64,000 nt of DNA from Leptasterias polaris (Eukaryota; Echinodermata; Asteroidea; Forcipulatida; Asteriidae): assembly GCA_037783415.1 (NCBI GenBank), contig JAZGTN010000149.1, positions 1,054,001 through 1,118,000 on the forward strand, written 5' to 3'. The notes under the pieces are model-generated. The model worked only from the letters and a program-made list of their open reading frames with translations, had not been told where the DNA came from and did not search any database. Both the position numbers and the translations under genes were made by a program. Positions 1-11,485 of the stretch are shown one piece after another; position 1 is the first letter of the stretch; each line of letters starts with the position of its first letter.

Positions 1-190
1 GCTTGTAACTTGACACCCGATGAAGTAATCGTGACGTAACAACTTACTCAGCTTCTGCTAGTTATATTCTAACTACACATGAAGTTTCAAGTTGATCAAA
101 GATTCGCAAGTATGCGTTTGCTTGCGGACAAAGCTAGCTGAGAAGAATAAGCAAATCAAAGGAGAAGAGAACAAAAAACGAACAAAAACA

Positions 191-330
191 AAGAGTTGTT
201 CGGGGTAAGGCCCGAACACCTAAAAACGAACAATAACAAGAGGTGTTCGGAGCTATGCTCTGCTCCGAACACCTAATAAAAACTCGACATACATTTTGTT
301 TACATAACAAAAACAAGGTGTTCGGCATGA
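191..330. repeat. Hairpin remnants of Helentron-like repeat
   Basis: Two stem-loops lie side by side: GTTCGGG paired with CCCGAAC (about 198-217) and a perfect 12-bp stem AGGTGTTCGGAG with CTCCGAACACCT (241-274). A third, unpaired GGTGTTCGG lies at about 317. The same AGGTGTTCG/CGAACACCT arms recur at 33.97, 34.02 and 37.97-38.2 kb. The rest of 1-790 shows no gene-like signal. Confidence 0.6.
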
Positions 331-794
331 CGTTCAAATCCGGGATGTTACTCATATCAGCTTGAATACATCAGCTTGATCAAGCATGTAATGCTGTGTA
401 AATACAAATCTGGTAAAACTGCAACTTTAAGGTGACGTGTTGTTACAATTGATGACATCAATTTAGCAGGAAAATGTATTCACCGTGTCGCACCGATAAA
501 CACAGCCGTGAGTGTCGGTGAAACACCCTTCACGAGCCGATGTCACATCCCTGCTTCTCGGTGTGTGATCAAAACATAACAAATGTTTGTAATATTCTGC
601 TTGCATTTTCTCACATAATTAAAAGTCATACGAATCACTGACGCAGGTGGCCATCTCAGTGAAACTTCGTCTTTAATTCCATATTCACCATTAAACCATT
701 AGAAGGGCAAATATGGGAACAATTTGACGCCGAACATGGCAAAGGTTGGGCGGAATTAAATTCAGCAGTGTTGCGCCATTGAAATGGTTGTTTG

Positions 795-945
795 ACCAAA
801 AACTCAAAATTTGATTAAAGCAAATTACATTTAATTTATACCCAATAAATCATTGGTGACGTCATTATGTTGTCCATACTTCTGTTTCATCTTTTAATCA
901 GGTGTCATTTTGTTGCCAAGTTCATGACCGTGCGAGCCTCACATT
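795..945 (+). repeat. Diverged third copy of a segment of the 2331-bp unit
   Basis: This stretch aligns by eye with 4368-4510 and 6700-6840. Shared blocks are ACTCAAAATTTGATTAAA, ATAAATCATTGG, TGACGTCATTATGTTGTC and CTTCTGTTTCATC, with point differences and small gaps. It is an older dispersed copy of a piece of the tandemly duplicated unit. Confidence 0.7.
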
Positions 946-1090
946 TATCGATGGGTTTGCAAGGACGGCTGTTTTTAGCGACTAAAAAAGATTAATGCTT
1001 AAATCTGGTTGCGTGACCCTTGAACAGAGACTAGACTACAAGCATGTTTCATGGACTTTGAACCTTGTGGTCAACGGAGCGCAACAACCA

Positions 1091-1423
1091 CACTGTAAAA
1101 TATTTCCTGTAAAAATTTACTGTAAATTTTACAGTAAGGAGTTACTGTAATTATTTACAGAAACATAAAAAAAAAAATTATTTGAAATTTGTTTGAACTA
1201 CTGTATTTTTCTTACAAAAGCGAAATATTACTGTAAATATGAGCAGTAAGGTACTGTTAAAATGCTCGTTCAATGGTAATCCTACTGTAACTTTACAGTA
1301 ATCTTGTTTTTAAAGCTATACACATTCAATCAAGCGTGCTGTAAAAAACATTTTTTTAAACAAAGATACACAAAGACACTTCATTATTTTATTTTTTTTA
1401 AGTTTGTTTGTTTTTTTACAGTG
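1091..1423. mobile_element. Putative non-autonomous TIR element rich in TTTACTGTAAA
   Basis: The segment begins CACTGTAAAA and ends TTTTTACAGTG, a short inverted repeat. Inside, ACTGTAAA/TTTACAGT words recur in both orientations around 1100-1310. No coding potential is seen. I could not find a convincing target-site duplication, so the MITE call is tentative. Confidence 0.4.
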
Positions 1424-1429
1424 GATTAA

Positions 1430-2246
1430 CACTTTTCTGAACATGCAACTTGTATTTAAACGAAAATAAACATTTTAAATATAAACTATTTGGCAATATT
1501 CCAAAATAAAGTTAGATTTTCTTTAGTGTAGAACAAAACACTATCTTTTTTCTTTGCACAGCTTGTAGAACGGAGTTAACCCCTTTGAACAGTGCTTTTA
1601 ATACAATAAATTCAATTTGATTACCAGTGGTAGGCCCCAATTTAGTTACGCAGGATCTTTGGAATCTTTCCTCCCCTGTATTTGACCCCCGACATAATTT
1701 GTTGATTACAATGAAAGTGTACAATGGTAATTAAATTGGATGATGTAGAATACCATTCTTAAGTATTTCCAAAAGTTTCAATTGCTTGCATTATTAAACT
1801 GTATAGACAATAGGTGTTTGCCAAAGATGTTCAAGAAAGTTCCATGGAGTAATGTTTTCTCATGAGGTTATTTTGTTTTCCTATTGATATTTTGATTAGT
1901 TAGTTTGAACCTCATAGTTTTTCAGATTGATTTATGTTTAGTTTGTTTTCAATGACTTTTCCCCAATGATTAGTTATTTGGTGATGAAAAGTCATGATAG
2001 TTGGGAAGTTAATAAGTTTCAGGGGTCTCCATTGCAGTATTAGTTTATACATGGAGATAGCCAGTGGTAGAACAGTGTTTTCTCGTGGTCGAGACATGAT
2101 TTAACGGAACAACGATGAAATCTAAGAAGTACCATACATATTAAAAACATTCAGACTCTACAAAATATCACCTAAAATTCACGACTTGCATCCATGTTCC
2201 CAACCATCGCGTGCAAAGCCTGAATCTTTTAACAAAAAAAATCATA
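1430..2246. other. Intergenic, no feature recognised
   Basis: AT-rich sequence with only short open frames on the minus strand. None has recognisable domains or splice-flanked exon structure. Confidence 0.6.
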
Positions 2247-3196
2247 ACTAGAGATTTAGAGTTTGTAAAACAAACTTTAGGTGTTCGGGTTCTTGCTGGG
2301 CTCAGTGCTGTTTTAATGCGTTAGCTATATCATTGAATCGCTGAAAACATTGTTGATAGCTTTTGAAATTTCAAGGAAAGTAAAGTGTAAATCCTCTTTA
2401 ATTGTATGTTAGACGATGATGTCGTTAAAATAAGTCGAGCATAGTATGAGCTATTGGTTGCATTTTTAAAAATAGCTTGCTTGATTTTTAGACATTAGTC
2501 TTCATACAGAACAGTTTGTTAAATTTATAATATTGAAAGAAAAGACACTTGTTTTAAATAATTATGCAAGATAAAGGCACGTCATGAACACGGCAAGTTT
2601 AAGCCTCTCGTGAATTTTAACTAATAAAATATTTTTAACGAGTTAATAACTATTTCTACCTGTATGGTGCATCATACTCAGTGTGTAGTTTGTTACGCAC
2701 CTCAAAACAGTAATAACACCAAAGTTCAACTTAAAGGCACTGAACACGTTTGGTAATTGTCAAAGACCAGTATTCTCACTTGGTGTATCCCAACATAATG
2801 CATAAAAATATAACAAGCCTGTGAAAATTTGGACTCAATTGGTCATTGAAGTTGCAAGAAAATGATGAAAGAAAAAACACCCTTGTTGTACAAATTAGTG
2901 TGCTTTCAGATAGGAATAAAAGGCTTCTGGCCAGAAGTCTTTTATTATTTTAGTGAGAAATTACCTCTTTGTCAAAAACTATATTACTTCGGAGGGAGTC
3001 GTTTCTCACAATGTTTTATACTAAAAACAGCTCTCCGTTGCTCGTTACCAAGGAAGTTTTTATGCTAATATATATTTTGAGTAATTACCAAACGTGTACA
3101 GTGCCTTTAATGAAATAGCTCACGCATTGACACAGCACTGACCCCAGCGATACCCGAACACCTAGTGTTTGTTGTCACAAACACGTTAAGTCTAGT
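2247..3196. mobile_element. Inverted pair of Helentron-like 3' ends
   Basis: The left end, read on the minus strand, is CCCGAACACCTAA, then a hairpin (AGTTTGT/ACAAACT), then CTAGT. The right end, read on the plus strand, is CCCGAACACCTAG, then a hairpin (GTGTTTGT/ACAAACAC), then CTAGT at 3192-3196. Homology between the two ends runs about 75 bp inward and includes matching GGTCAGTGCTG-like words. A second copy lies at 4578-5527. Both outward-facing ends look like the 3' terminus of the family seen at 16.76, 27.0, 37.4, 39.6 and 58.6 kb. Confidence 0.55.
2735..3106. mobile_element. TTAA-flanked MITE, copy 1
   Basis: A 372-bp element with about 24-bp terminal inverted repeats: AGGCACTGAACACGTTTGG at the left, and AGGCACTGTACACGTTTGG when the right end is read on the minus strand. 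It is flanked by TTAA at 2731-2734 and 3107-3110. TTAA duplications with 5' AGG ends suggest the Kolobok or piggyBac type of superfamily (inference). The small open frame inside has no recognisable domain. Confidence 0.8.
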
Positions 3197-5065
3197 TTGG
3201 TTTATTTTCTCATACAATGTATACACTACATACGACTTCGGAGTCTAGACACTATTGTGTACATCCATTGCATTCATTTGCATTGCATTCATTGACAAAG
3301 TGTGTGTTAAAAGTTATAGGTCAATAATTGTCGCATGACTGCTTGCAATGGTTTATTGACTGATACAATTTAAACGCTACATAAAACTTTGGAGTCTAGG
3401 CACTATATTGTACATTTAACCAGTACATACATTTGTACATTTGATAGTTTCACAGTAAATTGACAATATGTGTCCTGAAAGTAAAAATCCATACCTTGTT
3501 GCAGAACTGCTTGCAATGGTTTATTGTATAATACATAATGACATGAATATAATTTCGCTCACCACAATTCTTGTTTTATGGCCTGTGTGGTAAAAAAAAC
3601 ACCTCCATAAGACTGTGTGGCGCGGTATGCTACTTTATGTGTTCTCTTATGTTAAAATGTAAGGAATTATGAAGTCACCACCTGTAACAGAGCACCCTCT
3701 ATCAATCGTCTATTTTTCAAGTGTCAAAAAAAAATAAGTTTAATTTTGAAATCTACAGAATATGCTTGATCGAGTCAGAAGTTGTTTCCCATCCCATCTT
3801 GGAATACTGTGAGCTACGGTACTCATGTTTCAAGCTCGAAAACATGTTGCATCAATTTTTGATTTCACGTACTAACACAAAACGTTTTACTTTATTGCTT
3901 ATTAATTTAGGACGAAAATCAGTCATAAGTACCATAATATGAAGTTCAAAGCAACAAGTCTCCACTGTTAGAAAACTAGTGACGTTTTGAAGGAAAGCGG
4001 GATTTTATAAAAGCCTTCAACATTAAATGCCGTTTTCTACAATTATTACTTTTTACTGTCTACGTGTGTGTGTCAGTTCGTGAAATCGGTGGATGACGAT
4101 TTGATAGCTTCACAGTTACCTTGACAAAGTGTCTCGACTTATCGCATGGCTGCTTGCAATGGTTTATTGTCTGACACAATGTACGTACTAAATTAAACTT
4201 CGGAGTCTAGACACTATTGTGTACATTTAACCAGTACATTGTACATTTGATAGCTTCACAGTTTCAATGCGTCTCGAAAGTAAACATGCATGAATCGTCG
4301 CATGACTACTTGCAGTGGTTTTCAAGAAATAACAACGAATTTATCGTTCTTAGTTTGTGAGTTCCAAAAACTCAAAATTTGATTAAAACATTAATATCAT
4401 TAATTTAACCGATAAATCATTGGATGACGTCATTATGTTGTCAAAACTTCTGTTTCATCTATTTATCAGGTGTAACACTGTTGCCAAGTTTCATGACCGT
4501 ACGAGCTTGGGAAGGATGTCAAAGGCTGCGGACAACGATTTGTGTGTATTTTTGAGATGGAACAAACTCAAAAATTCACTAGAGATTTAGAGTTTGTAAA
4601 ACAAACTCTAGGTGTTCGGGTTCTTGCTGGGCTCAGTGCTGTTTTAATGCGTTAGCTATATCATTGAATCGCTGAAAACATTGTTGATAGCTTTTGAAAT
4701 TTCAAGGAAAGTAAAGTGTAAATCCTCTTTAATTGTATGTTAGACGATGATGTCGTTAAAATAAGTCGAGCATAGTATGAGCTATTGGTTGCATTTTTAA
4801 AAATAGCTTGCTTGATTTTTAGACATTAGTCTTCATACAGAACAGTTTGTTAAATTTATAATATTGAAAGAAAAGACACGTGTTTTAAATAATTATGCAA
4901 GATAAAGGCACGTCATGAACACGGCAAGTTTAAGCCTCTCGTGAATTTTAACTAATAAAATATTTTTAACGAGTTAATAACTATTTCTACCTGTATGGTG
5001 CATCATACTCAGTGTGTAGTTTGTTACGCACCTCAAAACAGTAATAACACCAAAGTTCAACTTAA

Positions 5066-5437
5066 AGGCACTGAACACGTTTGGTAATTGTCAAAGACCA
5101 GTATTCTCACTTGGTGTATCCCAACATAATGCATAAAAATATAACAAGCCTGTGAAAATTTGGACTCAATTGGTCATTGAAGTTGCAAGAAAATGATGAA
5201 AGAAAAAACACCCTTGTTGTACAAATTAGTGTGCTTTCAGATAGGAATAAAAGGCTTCTGGCCAGAAGTCTTTTATTATTTTAGTGAGAAATTACCTCTT
5301 TGTCAAAAACTATATTACTTCGGAGGGAGTCGTTTCTCACAATGTTTTATACTAAAAACAGCTCTCCGTTGCTCGTTACCAAGGAAGTTTTTATGCTAAT
5401 ATATATTTTGAGTAATTACCAAACGTGTACAGTGCCT
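5066..5437. mobile_element. TTAA-flanked MITE, copy 2
   Basis: The same element as at 2735-3106, carried along by the 2331-bp duplication. Its TTAA flanks are at 5062-5065 and 5438-5441. Confidence 0.8.
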
Positions 5438-7045
5438 TTAATGAAATAGCTCACGCATTGACACAGCACTGACCCCAGCGATACCCGAACACCTAGTGTT
5501 TGTTGTCACAAACACGTTAAGTCTAGTTTGGTTTATTTTCTCATACAATGTATACACTACATACGACTTCGGAGTCTAGACACTATTGTGTACATCCATT
5601 GCATTCATTTGCATTGCATTCATTGACAAAGTGTGTGTTAAAAGTTATAGGTCAATAATTGTCGCATGACTGCTTGCAATGGTTTATTGACTGATACAAT
5701 TTAAACGCTACATAAAACTTTGGAGTCTAGGCACTATATTGTACATTTAACCAGTACATACATTTGTACATTTGATAGTTTCACAGTAAATTGACAATAT
5801 GTGTCCTGAAAGTAAAAATCCATACCTTGTTGCAGAACTGCTTGCAATGGTTTATTGTATAATACATAATGACATGAATATAATTTCGCTCACCACAATT
5901 CTTGTTTTATGGCCTGTGTGGTAAAAAAAACACCTCCATAAGACTGTGTGGCGCGGTATGCTACTTTATGTGTTCTCTTATGTTAAAATGTAAGGAATTA
6001 TGAAGTCACCACCTGTAACAGAGCACCCTCTATCAATCGTCTATTTTTCAAGTGTCAAAAAAAAATAAGTTTAATTTTGAAATCTACAGAATATGCTTGA
6101 TCGAGTCAGAAGTTGTTTCCCATCCCATCTTGGAATACTGTGAGCTACGGTACTCATGTTTCAAGCTCGAAAACATGTTGCATCAATTTTTGATTTCACG
6201 TACTAACACAAAACGTTTTACTTTATTGCTTATTAATTTAGGACGAAAATCAGTCATAAGTACCATAATATGAAGTTCAAAGCAACAAGTCTCCACAGTT
6301 AGAAAACTAGTGACGTTTTGAAGGAAAGCGGGATTTTATAAAAGCCTTCAACATTAAATGCCGTTTTCTACAATTATTACTTTTTACTGTCTACGTGTGT
6401 GTGTCAGTTCGTGAAATCGGTGGATGACGATTTGATAGCTTCACAGTTACCTTGACAAAGTGTCTCGACTTATCGCATGGCTGCTTGCAATGGTTTATTG
6501 TCTGACACAATGTACGTACTAAATTAAACTTCGGAGTCTAGACACTATTGTGTACATTTAACCAGTACATTGTACATTTGATAGCTTCACAGTTTCAATG
6601 CGTCTCGAAAGTAAACATGCATGAATCGTCGCATGACTACTTGCAGTGGTTTTCAAGAAATAACAACGAATTTATCGTTCTTAGTTTGTGAGTTCCAAAA
6701 ACTCAAAATTTGATTAAAACATTAATATCATTAATTTAACCGATAAATCATTGGATGACGTCATTATGTTGTCAAAACTTCTGTTTCATCTATTTATCAG
6801 GTGTAACACTGTTGCCAAGTTTCATGACCGTACGAGCTTGGGAAGGATGTCAAAGGCTGCGGACAACGATTTGTGTGTATTTTTGAGATGGAACAAACTC
6901 TAAAATTCACTAGAGATTTAAATTAATGTAAGAACAACCATAATTGTAATAAGAAATCAACCATAAATGTAATAACAACCATAAATGAGAAAATAGAATT
7001 AGCTGTTGCAAACTGCTTACCAACCAAAAGGACCTGTGGTATAAA

Positions 7046-7226
7046 TGCAAAAAATAAGTTAGTGGCCTGACGTTTCGACCCTAGCAGAGTCTTTCTCGAA
7101 GGCTAAATGACAACACACAACACACATACAAGCAGACTGCTTGTATGTGTGTTGTGTGTTGTCATTTAGCCTTCGAGAAAGACTCTGCTAGGGTTGTAAC
7201 GTCAGGCCACTAACTTATTTTTTGCA
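7046..7226. repeat. 90-bp-arm hairpin
   Basis: Arms 7046-7135 and 7137-7226 are reverse complements around base 7136. The only clear mismatches are in the TTCGA versus TTGTA block. The outer ends read TGCAAAAAATAAG. It can form a very stable cruciform or, if transcribed, a long dsRNA stem. Confidence 0.9.
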
Positions 7227-7699
7227 ACAACCATAAATGTAATAAAAATCAACCATAAATGTGTTTCAGCTGAAAGTGCGGTCTGGGACCAATCAGCAAT
7301 CTTGGGGGATGGAGAATGGGGGATGGAGGTGGTGAGGCAGAGTTTGCAGAGCGTAACATCACGTGCGTTTGATTGCCCTGAGTGGCACTTTGAATATTGA
7401 CGGTTTTGCCCCTAGAGCATAAAATATACCTTGATCTTTTGCAGTTTTTACCCCAATAGGCTACCGTAAACATTCACGATAAAGTTATCGGGAAAAAGTA
7501 TCTGCGGTGTCCCTTAAGGGCCACGGCCACCATACGTGTAAGTAGTTAATGGTGCACGGTTTTTATTGTTACAAGACAATTTTCATAAAGCTTGCTGTAA
7601 TTGTTCATTTCACCAAGCTGTGCATGTTGAAGTCATTAGAGGGCGTTTTGGACAATTGTTTTGCAACTTTTTGAAACAAGTCTTAATTTTCCAATAATG

Positions 7700-7982
7700 T
7701 CGGTACCTTTTGTTCAAAATGTTATGAAACTTGGCAAACCTGTTTAGTTTAAACCTTTCCATGGATTACAGTTGGACTTTTGTTTTGGGATCAAATTCAT
7801 TAAAGACAATTTTGTGGATGCGCGAGATAAAGATGTTATTTTTAGACTTTATCACAGGATTCTTCCAACCCGGGACAAATTTATTCGTAACAAAATCACG
7901 ACAAATGACAAAATGTCCTCTATGTAATTCTTCCACTGAAACTATTGAGCATTTGTTTTTATACTGTAGAACAACTAGTTAA
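7700..7982 (+). pseudogene. LINE (L1/Tx1-type) ORF2 C-terminal fragment
   Basis: Two reading frames together give a recognisable L1-group C-terminal stretch. One frame reads VIFRLYHRILPTRDKF; the other continues with CPLCNSSTETIEHLFLYC. The latter is the C-x2-C, then ET-x-HLF-x2-C zinc-knuckle-like motif that follows reverse transcriptase in L1 and Tx1 elements. A one-base frameshift lies near 7910. Nothing upstream of it is preserved. Confidence 0.6.
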
Positions 7983-8545
7983 ATGTTGAGTAGTTCATTA
8001 TTATACAAGTTGGATGTCGTTTTGTTTCATATTTGATCGTACACAAATTCTTAACACCAACCTGTCTTTTTTTTAATGCTCATTGTTGCCATGGTGATTA
8101 AGGTTATTTGGAGATGTTGATGCGATCTCGCATTGAAGAGAACAAGAACATTCAAGTCATTATTGTCCAGTTTTTTCAGCAAGCGCTCTGACGTCTCTTG
8201 GTTTGGGAGAAGAACAGGCTCCAAACTAGACTTGGTTCCAAGTTTGTGATCGTGGTCAAGTCTAGTTGGCATAGGTTTCATGGGGGTGTGAGCACGAGGA
8301 CACGGGGCGCATGTTTACGACTAGTATACTGTTGTCACATGATTATTACATTATATTTTATGATTTTCATTGTATTCATTATGGTTATTACATTTATGGT
8401 TGATTTTTATTACATTTATGGTTGATGGATTTATTACATTTATTGTTGATTTTATAACATTTATGGTTGTTATTATATTTATGGTTGATTTTTATTACAT
8501 TTATGGTTGTTATAACATTTAAGGTTTTTATTACATTTAAGGGTG

Positions 8546-9318
8546 ATACACACCGTCAATACAACAAAAGTAGTATTGAATTGTATTGACATTATAATTG
8601 TTTTCAGGAAATGCCGTAAAAATCAGGGTGAATGAACGTACACAGAACTATATTAAAACGTTGTGATTTTAAAATAGCGGAGTCAAACACCTAGCTTTAT
8701 TTTCCTGTCTCGGGGATTTCTCTCTCGCTAGCCCAAATCAGCCACTTCCCTAGTACACGGGATGCCTGTGGTTTCGTCTCGCAAGCCCCAAGCCTGTGCG
8801 TGCTTCCATTGCTCAGACTCTCTGAAAAAAGAAAAATCTTACTATCTATGTTTTATAGTTAATCAAATACATAGTATTTTTTGTCAAATACTCATGCATA
8901 GTTATAAAAAAAAAAAAAAAGTTAAGTTTGGTGCAACAATTTACATTTATGCGACTAAAACTAACTCCGAAGATAACGAGGGTTATCCAAACCAAAAATC
9001 ACGAGACCTTCGTTTTTTGAAAGATGCTCGAAAACGGTTAAACTTGATGGCAATTTTAAGAGCCGCTCATCACCATTCCTGAAAGACCTTTGGAGTAAAG
9101 TTTTGCTTTATTTTGTATTCCAAATAGCCCAACGAAGCGGGTCTGCCCCTTTAAAGGGATGTGTATTGTCAAAAACCAGTATCAACACTGAAATAACAAA
9201 TCTGTGAAAGCTTCCGCTAAATCGGTCCTCAGAGTCATGGGAAAATAGTGAAAATCCCATTGTGTATTTTTACTGTTTTCAAAATATATGTTATCACCAG
9301 TAATAAAGACTAAATATT
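8546..9318. other. Intergenic, with a fragment of a TTAA-type MITE
   Basis: From 9151 the sequence TTAAAGGGATGTGTATTGTC...AACCAGT resembles the left end of the MITE at 2731, so this is probably a truncated relative. A related internal block (AAATCTGTGAA, GAGTCA, GAAAATAGTGAA) recurs near 48430-48500. The 106-codon frame at 8762-9082 has no recognisable domain. Confidence 0.4.
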
Positions 9319-11485
9319 TTACCTATTTCCTAAAAAATATAGCATTTGAAGCAACAAATATTTCAAGGGAAGTTTTCCAGCATGCCCATCTTTATACCAC
9401 GTAAGTTTTGTGCAGAGCTGTGAACAAACATCCGCAAGTTGGTTTGTGATGAGAACTTTGCCTTTGTATGACAGAAAGTTTGCAATACCTTTCCAGTGTG
9501 AAAGAGTGTTGCAGAGTTTGTTTTTGCAAGCGACCCAATTTTGTTTGAGGTAGCAATTGGTATTTCCCAAGTGAACTCCAAGAAATGGAAGCCCCTCGTT
9601 ATTCCAGCGGAAGTTAAGGGGCTCGTCGGTTCTGCCGATCCAGGACCCGACCCACAGGCCCCGAGATTTTTGGTAATTGAGGCAGGCAGCAGAGGATTTA
9701 TTGAAGAGTTTATACACATCATCTACAATATTAAAACCACAATTGGTGGCGACAAAGATAGTAACGTCGTCTGCGTAGGCCGAGACCTGACAATGTTTAC
9801 CGGTACCAGGGAGAGGGAACCCATTGGTTCCCAAACGGATTCTAAGTGTATTGAGTAAAGGCTCAATTGCAATTGAGTACAGCAGCCCAGAAAGCGGGCA
9901 GCCCTGACGAATACCTTTCTCTGCTGAGAAAGGGGTAGTGAGTGACCAACCCACCTTGAGAAGGCTTTCGGCGTTTTTATATAGAAGTTGTATGTAAGAA
10001 ATGAACCGGTCACCCAAACCCATGGCTCTCATGGTACTAAAAATATATTCGTGATCAACATTGTCAAAAGCTTTCCTTTGATCAAGGTTGAGCACGGCGA
10101 GGGGAGTGTCATTTAAATTAGAACAATTAATGATATCTTTAATAAGAAGGATATTGTCGTAAATCGAACGATCTGGAACACAATACGATTGATCATGATG
10201 GATTACCGAATGCATGTGATCCTTTAGCCTATTGGCCAGCAACTTAGCAAAAATCTTATAGTCGGTGTTGAGGAGTGAGACAGGGCGCCAGTTTGCGACG
10301 TCGGAAAGATCTCCTTTTTTTGGAATGAGGGAGATGACTCCTTTTTGAAAGGAGCGGAGCAGGCTGCCACAATCAACGGCATGGTTTAAAACGGACAGTA
10401 AGTCATTTTTCAGGAGAGGCCAGAAACATTGGTAAAACTCACACGAAAGACCGTCAAGACCGGGCGCTTTGTTATTGCTAAGTTGCTTGGCTGCTAGGTC
10501 AAGTTCCTCAGGAAGTAACTGGCTATCAAGATCTTCCGAGTCTACAGAATCAAGTGATGGCAAGTCCGAAAGAAGAGTGTCGCGGGCGCTCTCGTCAGTC
10601 GGTACTTTGGTGTACAGTGTACGGTAGAAACTCCGCACATGGGATTTAATCTCATCATGATCATCAGTGACTCTGCCGGACGGCAACTGCACATTGGTTA
10701 TAGTTTTGAACTGTGAGTGGGATTTTTCCAGCTGAAAGAAGTATGACAAGCTGGTGTCAACTTCAGTAATGTGTTTAAAACGTTTAATAACAAAGGAGAC
10801 TGCTGAGTGATCAGACAGAGAACATGGCTTCATATCGCATGAGCGGACACACGACATGAGATTAAAGGGAATATAAAAGCGGTCAAGCCTGGCTTTAGAA
10901 ACGCCGTTTGCATTGTTTGGGTTATTTCTGAGCCAGGTGAACTTCTTCAGTGAGGAGTTCAGTCTACGCCAGACATCGCGCAAAGAAAGGAAATTAACAC
11001 TATCATTGAGAGCCGTGGAGATTTTGGTCCGGTGTTCAGTGGACCTACACAGACGATCAAGGGAGGGATTAAGTGTACAGTTAAAATCGCTACCGATAAC
11101 AATGACACCATCACTGCGCTGCCCACAGTTAAAAGGGGCTCGAATGGCCGCCAGAGCCGTATAGTCTTTTTGAGGAATGAGCACATTGTACATGTTGTAA
11201 AGAATGTAGCTTTCGAACACAACTTGTGAGCCAGGAAACTTGATATTTTTGTTTTCAATGAGGGTTATTACTCCCGAGCCCCGGACTGGGCTGGGAGCAC
11301 ATAAGGAAAACAACATCGGGGTCATTATGAAGCATTTCAATATATGTTTGAAAGGCAGCGTTCCGGGTGGAAGAGGAGCACCCCTCGGTGTTGAGGGTAA
11401 GCAGTGACAGTGTCATTGTTAGCGAAAACAAAAAAAAGTTATAATACATGTATAAGGGTCCATTAGAAAAAGAGTTAAACGTCAA
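9319..11485 (-). pseudogene. Tx1 ORF2: endonuclease-reverse transcriptase, frameshifted and truncated
   Basis: This ORF would nick the target and copy the element RNA by target-primed reverse transcription. The endonuclease start (TLSLLTLNTEGC) is in one frame at 11485-11255. The rest (GSDFNC, ARLDRFYI, SLSDHSAV, then RT) is in another frame at 11340-9319, so a frameshift near 11300 breaks the gene and the central endonuclease motifs are degraded. The RT palm is well kept, with KAPGLDGLSCEFY, LNLDQRKAFDNVDH, GCPLSGLLY and catalytic YADD. A full Tx1 ORF2 is usually well over 1000 residues and carries a C-terminal zinc-knuckle region, absent here. Confidence 0.85.

Larger units (their letters stand above)
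2251..6912. repeat. Near-identical 2331-bp tandem duplication
   Basis: Unit 1 is 2251-4581 and unit 2 is 4582-6912. Every landmark recurs at an offset of exactly 2331. I noticed only four differences: CTTTAGG/CTCTAGG at the start, GACACTTG/GACACGTG at 2546/4877, CCACTGTT/CCACAGTT near 3964/6297, and one base near the end. The boundary word ACTAGAGATTTA occurs at the left edge, at the unit junction and again at the right edge. Each unit holds a TTAA-flanked MITE and repeated GGAGTCTAGACACTATTGTGTACAT motifs. Such high identity means a recent event or an assembly or haplotype duplication. Confidence 0.93.
6929..8545. mobile_element. Foldback-like structure with minisatellite arms
   Basis: The left arm (6929-6987 and 7227-7262) has tandem CAACCATAAATGTAATAA units. 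The right arm (8388-8545) has the reverse complement, TTATTACATTTATGGTTG, repeated about seven times. The 7263-8387 interior holds a LINE C-terminal fragment and a partial copy of the TAGACTTGG MITE end near 8227. Inverted arrays of short repeats around a core resemble foldback transposons. A chance pair of arrays is the alternative. Confidence 0.45.

Noticed and set aside
2862..3068. 68-codon frame, repeated at 5193-5399
   Set aside because: Lies inside the TTAA MITE and is duplicated only because the 2331-bp unit is; no domain.
3721..3942. 73-codon frame, repeated at 6052-6273
   Set aside because: Conserved only by the recent tandem duplication; no known motif and no sign of splicing.
8762..9082. 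106-codon frame next to a poly-A run
   Set aside because: No recognised domain; contains homopolymer-coded lysines and overlaps plain intergenic sequence.
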